A DNA stretch of 64,000 bases from Mucilaginibacter robiniae (GTDB lineage: Bacteria > Bacteroidota > Bacteroidia > Sphingobacteriales > Sphingobacteriaceae): positions 1,240,001-1,304,000 of the forward strand of contig NZ_CP051682.1 of NCBI RefSeq assembly GCF_012849215.1, in the 5' to 3' direction. Each line of letters starts with the position of its first letter. Position 1 is the stretch's first letter. The notes under the pieces were generated by a model. It searched no databases and was not told the origin of the DNA. It was given only the letters and a program-made list of their open reading frames with translations. Made by a program: the position numbers and the translations under genes. Shown one piece after another: positions 9,179 to 17,710 of this stretch.

Positions 9179-10051
9179 ATGGGCTCTATCTGGCAAGATA
9201 TACGTTATAAAGTATTTTACTCGGGCAGTAAACTCAATTTACTGCTTGCTATCAACGTATTGGTATTTCTGCTCATCAACATTCCTTCTGTAATACTTGA
9301 GCTATTTGGCAATGGTTTAATCAGCAGTTATGCTAATGATTACCTAACCTTGCCATCCTACCTGCCTAAATTAGCTATTCGCTTCTGGACACCACTTACC
9401 TACATGTTTATGCACGATGGCATTTTACACATCTTGTTTAACATGCTGTGGCTATACTGGATGGGGCAAATTTTTGAAGAATACTTGGGCAATAAACGTA
9501 TAATAGGGCTTTATCTGCTAGGAGGACTGGCCGGTGCAGCTGCTTTTATTTTAAGCTACAACGTGTTTCCGGTATTTGCAGATGAGCATGTGGTGTATGC
9601 TACTGTTGTTGGTGCGTCGGCCAGTGTAATGGCTATTGTGGTAGCAACCGCTACCCTACTGCCAGACTATACTATTTACCTGATGTTTATTGGCCCGGTC
9701 AAACTGAAGTGGATAGCCATAGCTTACGTACTGATTGATTTTTTAGGTATTATCGGACCAAATGCCGGTGGCGAAATTGCGCACCTGGGCGGTGCCTTAT
9801 TAGGCTTTATTTATATTAAACAATTAAAAAGCGGGCACGACTGGAACCGATCTATCGAGAAAGTACTTAGCCATCAGCCCAAGGTGAAAGTAGTTTCTAA
9901 AAGTCACGCTTATCCTACAGTGCATCAAACTCCTTTTCCGCGTCAGGAAGAGATTGACCGCATTCTAGATAAAATATCCCTCAGCGGATACGATAGCCTG
10001 AATAAACAGGAAAAAGAAACTTTATTCCGGGCTAGCAAAAATGAAGATTAA
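9179..10051 (+). CDS. Rhomboid family protease with C-terminal cytoplasmic extension
   Basis: The 290-residue product is a second rhomboid. It has MHDGILHILFNML in TM2, Ser147 in GASASVMAI (Ala where Gly usually follows the serine) and His202 in AHLGGALLGF. After the membrane core, about 75 hydrophilic residues follow; the last part (EEIDRILDKISLSGYDSL) is a conserved tail in Bacteroidota rhomboids with no known role. Its end overlaps the next gene by 11 bases, so the two are translationally coupled. The Gly to Ala change beside the serine does not remove the catalytic dyad. Confidence 0.9.
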   Translation: MGSIWQDIRYKVFYSGSKLNLLLAINVLVFLLINIPSVILELFGNGLISSYANDYLTLPSYLPKLAIRFWTPLTYMFMHDGILHILFNMLWLYWMGQIFEEYLGNKRIIGLYLLGGLAGAAAFILSYNVFPVFADEHVVYATVVGASASVMAIVVATATLLPDYTIYLMFIGPVKLKWIAIAYVLIDFLGIIGPNAGGEIAHLGGALLGFIYIKQLKSGHDWNRSIEKVLSHQPKVKVVSKSHAYPTVHQTPFPRQEEIDRILDKISLSGYDSLNKQEKETLFRASKNED

Positions 10052-11183
10052 ACCCAGCAATAGTAATAAGAAGAAGCTTGGTATTTTTAACAGATTAGTT
10101 TTAGGGCTTAGCATATTTCTGAGCCTGGCTTTACTCATAAGTTATTTAGCTCCGGTAACTGATCCACGTAGGTACTGGGTGATTGCTTTTTTCGGGTTAG
10201 CCTATCCTTACTTGCTACTGGTAAATTTAGTTGTATTACTGTATTGGTTGCTGCTACGCAACCGTTACCTGTTATTACCTGCCATTACTATTATAATTGG
10301 CTGGCCCGTATTGCGCAACAATATTGGTTTTCATTTCATACCACAAGTAGCAGCATCAGCCTATACACCGCAGCAACAATTTAGAATAATGACTTACAAT
10401 GTGCATAATTTTAAACTTTATGGTGCCAACAACAATGACGCTACTACCCGGCACGAGATACTAGAGCTTATTAAAGAACAGCACCCAGACATTATTGGCT
10501 TCCAAGAGTATTACACTCACCATCGCGGCCGTTACAATATGACTGATTCACTGAAAAGTATTATGCATTCATCGTACTACTACTTTGAACCATTTAGCTT
10601 TAACCGACCCACAGATGCTATGGGGTTGGCTATATTTTCCAAATACCCTATTATCAACCAAGGGAGCATCCATCTATCAGACGATAAAGGCAGCGAAAAC
10701 CAATGTTTGTTCGTAGATTTAAAAAAGAACAAACAAATTATCCGTATCTATAGCATCCACCTGCAATCCATCAGGCTCGATCCTGTAGATTATGAGTACT
10801 TGAACAAAGTATCTAAGCAGGGAAAAACCAGTGTAAATTCGTCTAAACGCATTGGCAGCAAACTTAAAGCAGCTTTTATACAACGTAGCGAGCAGGTTTT
10901 TAAGATAAAATCTCATGCAGCACAATGCCCATATCCGTATATTTTTTCGGGCGATTTTAATGATACGCCAACTTCATTTGCAGTTAACCAAATGGCTAAA
11001 AACATGAAGAACGCCTTTCGAGAAAAAGGCACAGGATTAGGGCGTACCTACAACGGTAGCTTCCCGAACTACCAAATTGATTATATCATGACCAGTCCGC
11101 AACTAGACGTAGCCAGCTATTGGGTGATCCCCAAAAAGTTATCTGACCACTACCCAGTATGTAGTGATATTGTTATCAGATAA
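10041..11183 (+). CDS. Membrane-anchored endonuclease/exonuclease/phosphatase-family protein
   Basis: The 380-residue product begins with about 115 residues holding two to three transmembrane helices. A metal-dependent EEP (DNase I-like) domain follows, with MTYNVHNF, GFQEYYTHH, SGDFNDTP, QIDYIM and LSDHYPVCSDI as its successive active-site motifs. The catalytic domain is probably outside the cytoplasm. Family members hydrolyse phosphodiesters in nucleic acids or lipids; which one applies here cannot be told. The start codon lies inside the end of the rhomboid gene. Confidence 0.85.
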   Translation: MKIKPSNSNKKKLGIFNRLVLGLSIFLSLALLISYLAPVTDPRRYWVIAFFGLAYPYLLLVNLVVLLYWLLLRNRYLLLPAITIIIGWPVLRNNIGFHFIPQVAASAYTPQQQFRIMTYNVHNFKLYGANNNDATTRHEILELIKEQHPDIIGFQEYYTHHRGRYNMTDSLKSIMHSSYYYFEPFSFNRPTDAMGLAIFSKYPIINQGSIHLSDDKGSENQCLFVDLKKNKQIIRIYSIHLQSIRLDPVDYEYLNKVSKQGKTSVNSSKRIGSKLKAAFIQRSEQVFKIKSHAAQCPYPYIFSGDFNDTPTSFAVNQMAKNMKNAFREKGTGLGRTYNGSFPNYQIDYIMTSPQLDVASYWVIPKKLSDHYPVCSDIVIR

Positions 11184-11262
11184 ATACCTGATAGCCTCAA
11201 TATTGTACAGCAAGATGTACTACAGCCTGGTTAAAATACCTCAGTCAGAACTTAAAAAATTG

Positions 11263-11270
11263 TAAGTTTG
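11263..11270 (+). promoter_or_regulatory. Bacteroidota -7 element before cysS
   Basis: TAAGTTTG matches the TAnnTTTG -7 consensus of Bacteroidota promoters and ends five bases before the cysS start codon, which implies a leaderless or nearly leaderless transcript. No clear -33 TTG is seen at the usual distance. Confidence 0.5.
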
Positions 11271-11275
11271 CGCCC

Positions 11276-12736
11276 ATGAAACAAAATATATTTGTTTACA
11301 ATACTCTAACCCGCAGCAAGGAAGAATTTGTGCCATTAGATGCTCCTTACATTGGCATGTATGTGTGCGGCCCAACCGTTTACAGTGATGCGCACCTAGG
11401 TAATGCCCGAACCTATATATCATTTGATTTGATGTTTCGTTACTTTACACATCTGGGTTACAAGGTACGTTACGTACGTAATATTACTGATGCTGGTCAC
11501 TTGGAAGGGGATACAGATGAAGGGGAAGATAAAATATCCAAAAAGGCTAAGTTATCTAAACTGGAGCCTATGGAAATTGTGCAAACCTACACTACCGGCT
11601 TTCATGATGTAATGCGAGCTTTTAATGTATTACCCCCTAGTATTGAACCTACAGCTACCGGGCATATTATTGAGCAAATTGAACTGGTAAAAGCTATATT
11701 GGCACAAGGTTATGCTTATGAGGTGGATGGTTCAGTTTATTTTGATGTAGAGAAGTACAACCAATCTCGAGATTATGGCGTACTAAGTGGCCGCCATTTA
11801 GAAGATTTACTAAATAACACCCGTACACTGGGCGGACAGGAAGAAAAAAAAGGTAAGCTGGACTTTGCCTTATGGATAAAAGCCAAGCCCGAACACCTGA
11901 TGAAGTGGCCTTCACCTTGGGGATTAGGGTTTCCAGGCTGGCACCTAGAGTGCTCGGCTATGAGTCAGAAGTACTTGGGTGAACAATTTGATATTCATGG
12001 CGGCGGCATTGATTTGATTCCTACCCATCACACAAATGAGATTGCGCAGCATGTGGCTTGCTGCGGTAAAAATCCGGCTTGCTATTGGGTACATACCAAT
12101 ATGCTAACAGTAAACGGGCAGAAAATGTCAAAATCTTTAGGTAACAGCTTTTTACCGCATGAGTTATTTAGTGGTCAAAACAGCATCCTAAATAAAGGAT
12201 ATAGCCCCATGACGGTGCGCTTTTTCATGTTACAGGCTCATTATCGTAGCACGCTTGATTTTAGCAACGATGCTATGGAAGCATCTGAGAAAGGTTTCAA
12301 ACGTTTGATGAATGCCTTTAATTTGCTGGATGATTTAAAGCCATCACCCCAAACTGACATAGAAATACAACCCCTGCTTACCCGCTGCTATGAAGCCTTG
12401 AATGATGACTTTAACAGCCCTATATTGATTGCTGAATTATTTGAAGCCTCACGTATCATCAACTCGGTGCATGACAACAAGCTTAAAATAGATGAACAGA
12501 ATTTAGACCTTCTCCGCAAACTAATGCATGACTTTGTTACAGATATTTTAGGCTTAAAAGACGAACATGCCAACAGTAATGAACTACCTGAAGTTCTTGA
12601 CTTTATTGTTAACCTACGTAGTGAAGCTAAAACTAACCGCGATTATGCCACTTCAGATAAAATAAGAGAAGGACTGCAAAAAATAGGTTTTCAGTTGAAA
12701 GACAGTAAAGAAGGTACACTTTGGAACAAAATGTAA
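11276..12736 (+). CDS. cysS: Cysteinyl-tRNA synthetase
   Basis: The 486-residue class I aminoacyl-tRNA synthetase charges tRNA-Cys. It shows the zinc-ligand Cys31 in CGPTVY, the HIGH-type motif as HLGN (40-43), GWHLECSAMS, THHTNEIAQ and the KMSKS motif at 283-287. Length and order fit CysRS. It is expressed from its own promoter just upstream, and nothing follows closely downstream. Confidence 0.97.
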   Translation: MKQNIFVYNTLTRSKEEFVPLDAPYIGMYVCGPTVYSDAHLGNARTYISFDLMFRYFTHLGYKVRYVRNITDAGHLEGDTDEGEDKISKKAKLSKLEPMEIVQTYTTGFHDVMRAFNVLPPSIEPTATGHIIEQIELVKAILAQGYAYEVDGSVYFDVEKYNQSRDYGVLSGRHLEDLLNNTRTLGGQEEKKGKLDFALWIKAKPEHLMKWPSPWGLGFPGWHLECSAMSQKYLGEQFDIHGGGIDLIPTHHTNEIAQHVACCGKNPACYWVHTNMLTVNGQKMSKSLGNSFLPHELFSGQNSILNKGYSPMTVRFFMLQAHYRSTLDFSNDAMEASEKGFKRLMNAFNLLDDLKPSPQTDIEIQPLLTRCYEALNDDFNSPILIAELFEASRIINSVHDNKLKIDEQNLDLLRKLMHDFVTDILGLKDEHANSNELPEVLDFIVNLRSEAKTNRDYATSDKIREGLQKIGFQLKDSKEGTLWNKM

Positions 12737-12964
12737 TATTTACTGCAAGTGTAACCTGGGATATAAACTAATAAAACTAGAACAAGTAAATTCAATTTAT
12801 TTAAACCACTACTCATAACAACAAAAAACTCTTACTATCAACTAATTACATTTACTACTAAGTAAAAGTATAATAATTATGATATTTTTAAGTTAGTTTG
12901 AATGATATGGTTAATAGCTTTTGAGGAATAGCTGTTAACATTGTTGTTTATTTTCAATCCACAT

Positions 12965-13837
12965 ATGAATACATACAAAACCTTATCATCTTTAGTGATT
13001 GCAAGTTGCTTCACGCTATCTGCGTTAGCACAAACTACTACGGCAACTACACAAACCGTTATTAAAGCAGAAGAAGATTTTAACAAACTGGTTTCTCGTA
13101 AAGGCATTAAAGATGCATTTTTAACTGTGGCCGATCCGGAAGGCATTGTTTTTAAACCTGAGGCTGTCAATATTACTGATTTTTATAGTAAAATAGATAA
13201 GCAGCCCGGCACTTTAACCTGGCATACTAAATTTGCCCGTACATCAGCCAGCGGCGACTTGGCAGTAACTGCCGGCCCTTACGTTTACCAAAACGGCAAA
13301 ACTGATGAAGATAAAGTATTTGGCGATTGTGTATCAGTTTGGCGTATGAGCACCGACAACAAGCTAAAGCTGCTAATTAACCTAGGCATTCAGCACCCGG
13401 AAAATGAAAAAGAGGAGTTAACAGACATCAAAGAACCCCAACCAGTTCATGCTGCTCCATCAAAAGATCCGTTTAATGGGAAAAATGTTATTATGAATAC
13501 GGATAAGCTGTTTAATACTACGTTGCAAAAATCAACGCTGGCAGCTTACAAAATATTTTTTGAACCTGAGGCCCATTACCTATTCCCAGGCTTTAACCCA
13601 ATGGTAGGACAAGACCAAACTCTACACTTTTTAGAAAGTCAGGCTGTTACCATTAGCGCACAAACGGTTAATGCCGGCCGTTCTTCAAGTGGTGATTTAG
13701 CTTACAGTTATGGGCGGGCCCGTATCAAAAAAGGTGCTATTGTAAGCAATTACAATTACGTTCGTATCTGGGAGATTGATGCCAAGCACCAATGGAATGT
13801 ACTGCTCGAAGTATTTTCGGCTATTGAAGCTGAGTAA
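12965..13837 (+). CDS. Secreted protein with two NTF2/DUF4440-like domains
   Basis: The 290-residue product starts at the ATG at 12965, followed by a signal peptide ending near ALAQ. Two repeats of a small alpha+beta domain can be seen, each with an alpha-helical start (EDFNKLVSRKGIKDAFL; LQKSTLAAYKIFFEP), a SGDLA turn and a late W-x-(I/M) beta strand. This is the pattern of the SnoaL/DUF4440 branch of the NTF2-like fold. Such secreted domains in Bacteroidota have no assigned substrate. It ends at a strong hairpin shared with the convergent moxR gene. Confidence 0.65.
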   Translation: MNTYKTLSSLVIASCFTLSALAQTTTATTQTVIKAEEDFNKLVSRKGIKDAFLTVADPEGIVFKPEAVNITDFYSKIDKQPGTLTWHTKFARTSASGDLAVTAGPYVYQNGKTDEDKVFGDCVSVWRMSTDNKLKLLINLGIQHPENEKEELTDIKEPQPVHAAPSKDPFNGKNVIMNTDKLFNTTLQKSTLAAYKIFFEPEAHYLFPGFNPMVGQDQTLHFLESQAVTISAQTVNAGRSSSGDLAYSYGRARIKKGAIVSNYNYVRIWEIDAKHQWNVLLEVFSAIEAE

Positions 13838-13840
13838 AAA

Positions 13841-13880
13841 AGAAAGCCCCGGTTATTAAATAACCGGGGCTTTCTTTTTT
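13841..13880 (+). terminator. Bidirectional terminator
   Basis: A 17-base perfect inverted repeat (AGAAAGCCCCGGTTATT and its complement, 13841-13857 and 13859-13875) is flanked by A-rich sequence on one side and TTTTT on the other. It separates the convergent NTF2-like gene and the moxR gene. Confidence 0.92.
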
Positions 13881-13897
13881 ATAATATTAGCAGCTAT

Positions 13898-14863
13898 TTA
13901 AAATAGCTGCTCAATAATCTGATCGGTAGATAAACCTTCGGCTTCAGCATGGTAGCTACGTACAATACGGTGCCTTAAAATAGGCTTAGCTACTGCCTGA
14001 ACATCTTCTATATCTGGCGAGTACTTTCCACTGATTACCGCATGGCATTTAGCACCCAATATCAGGAACTGCGAAGCTCGTGGTCCTGCTCCCCAGTTTA
14101 ATAATCTTTTTACCTGCGGCGTAGCCATTTCTCCTTGCGGACGGGTTTTAGCCACCAATCTTACGGCATACTCCAGCACATGATCGGTCACCGGTATATT
14201 GCGAACCAAGTGCTGAAAATAAACAATTTGTTCAGCTCCAATAATCTTATTTACCTGCGGTTTGATGGTACTAGTGGTATTTTTAACTACCTGCAATTCC
14301 TCCGCAAACGATGGGTAGTTTAAAGCCACATTAAACATAAAACGATCAAGCTGCGCTTCAGGTAATGGATAAGTTCCTTCCTGCTCTATTGGGTTTTGTG
14401 TAGCTAATACAAAAAAGGGTTGTTCCAGTTTATGAGTTACACCAGCGGCTGTAACAGCTTTTTCCTGCATAGCCTCCAGCAAGGCAGCCTGTGTTTTAGG
14501 TGGCGTACGGTTAATCTCATCTGCCAAAATGATATTGGCAAAAATAGGCCCACGTATAAATTTAAAGTTTCGATCTTCGCCCAATATTTCAGCACCTATA
14601 ATATCTGAAGGCATTAAATCGGGCGTAAACTGTACCCGGTTAAAATGCAGGTCTAGCACTTGTGCAACAGTTTGTACCAACAGGGTTTTAGCCAAGCCAG
14701 GAACACCAACCAGCAGGCAGTGTCCGTTACTGAATACTGAGATAAGAACGGATTTCACCACCTCATCCTGACCTACAATAACTTTACCTATTTCGGCTCT
14801 GATACGCTGGTATGCTTGCCGTAAAGCATCGGCTGCTTCAACTTCTGATGGATACGTTATCAT
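13898..14863 (-). CDS. MoxR-family AAA+ ATPase
   Basis: The 321-residue ATPase has Walker A GVPGLAKT (53-60), Walker B IILADE (Asp115-Glu116), ATQNPIEQEGTYPLPEAQLDRF as sensor and lid region, and the AAA lid-2 at the C-terminus. MoxR proteins act as chaperones that activate or insert metal cofactors into partner proteins, typically with DUF58/VWA proteins. No such partner is present next to it; instead it follows the SurA-like gene after 3 bases, so the two form an operon. Confidence 0.9.
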   Translation of the reverse strand: MITYPSEVEAADALRQAYQRIRAEIGKVIVGQDEVVKSVLISVFSNGHCLLVGVPGLAKTLLVQTVAQVLDLHFNRVQFTPDLMPSDIIGAEILGEDRNFKFIRGPIFANIILADEINRTPPKTQAALLEAMQEKAVTAAGVTHKLEQPFFVLATQNPIEQEGTYPLPEAQLDRFMFNVALNYPSFAEELQVVKNTTSTIKPQVNKIIGAEQIVYFQHLVRNIPVTDHVLEYAVRLVAKTRPQGEMATPQVKRLLNWGAGPRASQFLILGAKCHAVISGKYSPDIEDVQAVAKPILRHRIVRSYHAEAEGLSTDQIIEQLF

Positions 14864-14866
14864 TTA

Positions 14867-16264
14867 TTATTTCTCGTCAGACTTGGTGGCTGTTACCTGC
14901 GCTGCTACTGAGGTACTGTTCCAACCTTTTAATTGCGGGCAAGATTGAAACTCAGGATCGATGCGAATAAAGTTATCCTTTCTTTTCTTCTCGAACCATT
15001 CGCTTACCGTACGGTTCACTTTATCACTCTGTGCTAAATCCTTAATACGAGGAAAATCCTGCGCTAAGTTGGCTTTGTGAGCATTAGTTACTGAACGCAA
15101 ATAGAAAATACGATAGGTTGATTTACCATCCTGTCCAGTAATCAATTGTGGTTTTGACACTTCACCTACTTTCATGGTATCTACTACCAGAGCCACTTGC
15201 GGATCTAATTTATCAGTAGGGATAATGGTTGAACGAGATTGCACATCCTCGTAGTTCATCATCATACCACCATTATATTTGGTTTCTTTATCGTCAGAAT
15301 AGAAAGAAGCGGCTGACGCAAAATCAATATTTTTATTGAGTGTAACCAGGTTGTAAATACTATCAGCTTTTGATTTTGCACGTTCAATACTGGCTGGGGT
15401 AGTAGTCGGCATAATCAGGATATGGCGAGTATTTACTTGCTCACCGCGACGCTCGATAACTTGCAAAAAGTGAAAACCAAAATCGGTTTCAAACACTGGC
15501 GATAGCTCACCTGCTTTCAGCTTAAAAGCCATTGCAGCATATTCAGTAGCCAAACCGCTGCTCCGGTCTTGAAAACCAAGTTCACCACCGCTAGGTGCTG
15601 TACCAGGGTCTTGCGAATACAAACGAGCCAATGTACCAAAATCTTCTCCATTCTTAATACGAGTACGCAAATCTTCGGCTTTTTGCTTGTAGTAAGCTTT
15701 TTCTTCTTTATTAAGTTTTGGTTGAAACATTATCTGGGCAACTTCTACCTCTTTGTTGTAAGAAGGCAAGCTATCCTTAGGTATCTTGTTAAAAAAGCGC
15801 TCTACTTCTTGCGGAGTAACACTTACCTTTTCAGTAATTTTACCCTGCATTTTGTTAGCTACCAATTGCTCTTTAATATCAGGACGTATTTCATCTTTAT
15901 ACTGAACTACCGAGCGACCTAAAAACTGCTCCAAACGCTCCTGACTACCGGCATTACGTATCATGGCACGCATACGGCGGTCAACCTCCGCGTCCACGTC
16001 ATCTTCATTCACCGTAACACTATCAATAACGGCTTGCTGTGCCAATAATTTCTGAACAATCAGGCGCTGTAATATAGTACACTTAGCAGCAGGATCGGGC
16101 TGCATACCAGATGATAGATACTGGGCGTATGTAGATTCAATATCTGATTGTAAAACAATGCTGCCACCTACCACGCCGGCTACTTTATCTAACGTTTGTT
16201 TTTGCGCGCTGGCAGTAAGAGCAATCAGTATAAAACTAAAAAATAAATATGTAATTTTTCTCAT
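14867..16264 (-). CDS. SurA-like periplasmic peptidylprolyl isomerase
   Basis: The 465-residue product starts with a signal peptide (MRKITYLFFSFILIALTASAQ). A SurA N-terminal helical domain (about 25-165) and two parvulin domains (about 168-270 and 277-385) follow, with EVAQIMFQP / LGFQDRSSGL and NTRHILIMP marking their strands. The role is folding of outer-membrane proteins in the periplasm. The gene is transcribed with moxR. The Bacteroidota form is longer than E. coli SurA at the C-terminus. Confidence 0.88.
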   Translation of the reverse strand: MRKITYLFFSFILIALTASAQKQTLDKVAGVVGGSIVLQSDIESTYAQYLSSGMQPDPAAKCTILQRLIVQKLLAQQAVIDSVTVNEDDVDAEVDRRMRAMIRNAGSQERLEQFLGRSVVQYKDEIRPDIKEQLVANKMQGKITEKVSVTPQEVERFFNKIPKDSLPSYNKEVEVAQIMFQPKLNKEEKAYYKQKAEDLRTRIKNGEDFGTLARLYSQDPGTAPSGGELGFQDRSSGLATEYAAMAFKLKAGELSPVFETDFGFHFLQVIERRGEQVNTRHILIMPTTTPASIERAKSKADSIYNLVTLNKNIDFASAASFYSDDKETKYNGGMMMNYEDVQSRSTIIPTDKLDPQVALVVDTMKVGEVSKPQLITGQDGKSTYRIFYLRSVTNAHKANLAQDFPRIKDLAQSDKVNRTVSEWFEKKRKDNFIRIDPEFQSCPQLKGWNSTSVAAQVTATKSDEK

Positions 16265-16451
16265 GTACAGTATGGATGTGCTTATTGTTTATCAGGAGGA
16301 TACACCTTGGTTAATAAACTCCCGAATGTCGGAAAAATTATGAATTTGAGCAGCATAATTGTGTCATTAAATGCTGTTTACCTTTTCAGCTGCGAATATC
16401 CGGATAAAGCTTCAAGCACTTTAATTATTTTTGTTAAAATTTGTTAAAGTG

Positions 16452-16964
16452 ATGAGTGAGCCTACCCCAGCCAATTTGCGCTACCTGCTATCTGATGATT
16501 TATATTTACTGCCCGATGATGCTGCTTATTACCGTGAGCCTCGTCAGCCTATGGAAACTAATGTTCTGGAACCAGTACCTGTAATAAGTTTCAAGCATTT
16601 GGGTAATAACGAAAAAAGCTTCCTGATCCTGAGCTATTATCCTGATCAAGAGTTTATGACACCTACCCATTTAACTGCATTGGAAAGTACATTAAAACGT
16701 AAAGAAATGAGTATGGATAATGTAGCGCTACTTAACTTGGCTACATACCCGGATACGGATTGGGCAACCTTGGTAAATTACTTTACACCAGAAAAAGTAC
16801 TACTGCTTGGCCTGTTTGCCCTACCAGCTAACGCCCCAGCCTTACAACAACACAACTTACAACAACACCATACCCAACAAGTACTTTATACCTATAGCTT
16901 TGATGAAATGGTGGGTAATAAAGATAACACAAAAGCTTTTTGGAACCTGATTAAAACTTTTTAA
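16452..16964 (+). CDS. Uncharacterised 170-residue protein upstream of rdgB
   Basis: I do not recognise this protein with certainty. The start is the ATG at 16452 (MSEPTPANLRYLLSDDLYL); the upstream TTG reading is not needed. The chain is acidic at its N-terminus and then looks like a single alpha/beta domain with strands such as SFLILSYYP and EKVLLLGLFALP, and it ends NLIKTF. No signal or membrane segment is seen. It is separated from rdgB by three bases, so the two are co-transcribed. A clamp-loader-accessory (HolD-like) identity crossed my mind but cannot be supported by a motif. Confidence 0.6.
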   Translation: MSEPTPANLRYLLSDDLYLLPDDAAYYREPRQPMETNVLEPVPVISFKHLGNNEKSFLILSYYPDQEFMTPTHLTALESTLKRKEMSMDNVALLNLATYPDTDWATLVNYFTPEKVLLLGLFALPANAPALQQHNLQQHHTQQVLYTYSFDEMVGNKDNTKAFWNLIKTF

Positions 16965-16967
16965 AAC

Positions 16968-17552
16968 ATGCCTACTCCCCTAGTATTTGCCACTCACAAT
17001 GCTAAAAAGTTACAAGAAGTAACTGCCAAAACTGGCAATCAACTACAACTGCTTAGCTTAACTGATATAGGTTGTACCGAAGATATACCGGAAACTGGTG
17101 TTACTTTCCATGAAAATGCATCTATAAAAAGCCATTATGTTTTTGACCGGTATCAGCTCAATTGCTTTGCCGATGACAGCGGTTTGGAAGTAGAAGCTTT
17201 ACATAATGAACCTGGCGTGTACTCTGCCCGCTATGCTGGCGAGCATGGCAACCATGAAGCTAATATGGATAAAGTACTGGCTGGATTGCATGGCGCCACC
17301 AACCGCAAAGCTCGCTTTCGTACGATAATTTCTTTGCTATGGCAGGGACAAGAACATTTTTTTGAAGGCACTATTAACGGTCTTATCCGTACGGAAAGAG
17401 CCGGTACTGGCGGTTTCGGCTATGACCCTATTTTTGAACCAGAAGGTTACAATATTACATTTGCCGAAATGAGTCTGGAAGAAAAAAACCGCATCAGTCA
17501 TCGTGCTATAGCTATGGAGAAGCTGATTAACTTTTTAAACCAGCAATCTTGA
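16968..17552 (+). CDS. rdgB: RdgB/HAM1 non-canonical purine NTP pyrophosphatase
   Basis: This 194-residue enzyme hydrolyses dITP, ITP and XTP to monophosphates, keeping deaminated purines out of DNA and RNA. Hallmarks are FATHNAKKLQEV at the N-terminus, FADDSGLEVEAL, the GEHGNHEAN segment, GFGYDPIF and AEMSLEEKNRISHRAIA. The length is normal. It lies three bases downstream of the uncharacterised gene and ends before a strong bidirectional hairpin. Confidence 0.95.
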   Translation: MPTPLVFATHNAKKLQEVTAKTGNQLQLLSLTDIGCTEDIPETGVTFHENASIKSHYVFDRYQLNCFADDSGLEVEALHNEPGVYSARYAGEHGNHEANMDKVLAGLHGATNRKARFRTIISLLWQGQEHFFEGTINGLIRTERAGTGGFGYDPIFEPEGYNITFAEMSLEEKNRISHRAIAMEKLINFLNQQS

Positions 17553-17652
17553 GGGCTGGCTTCAATACCTACTTGCAGCAATTAGAAGAGTAACACCTGT
17601 TGTTAGAAATACGCTACAAATTTTGCCACATTTTTAAACATTACGCTATAAA

Positions 17653-17700
17653 CAAGAAGACCATTGTTAGCGATAGCAGAACAATGGTCTTCTTGCTTTT
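17653..17700 (+). terminator. Bidirectional terminator between rdgB and the OstA-like gene
   Basis: A 16-base perfect stem (17653-17668 paired with 17680-17695) with an 11-base loop is followed by a T-rich run. It lies between convergent genes. Confidence 0.9.
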
Positions 17701-17710
17701 TATGTTTCTT

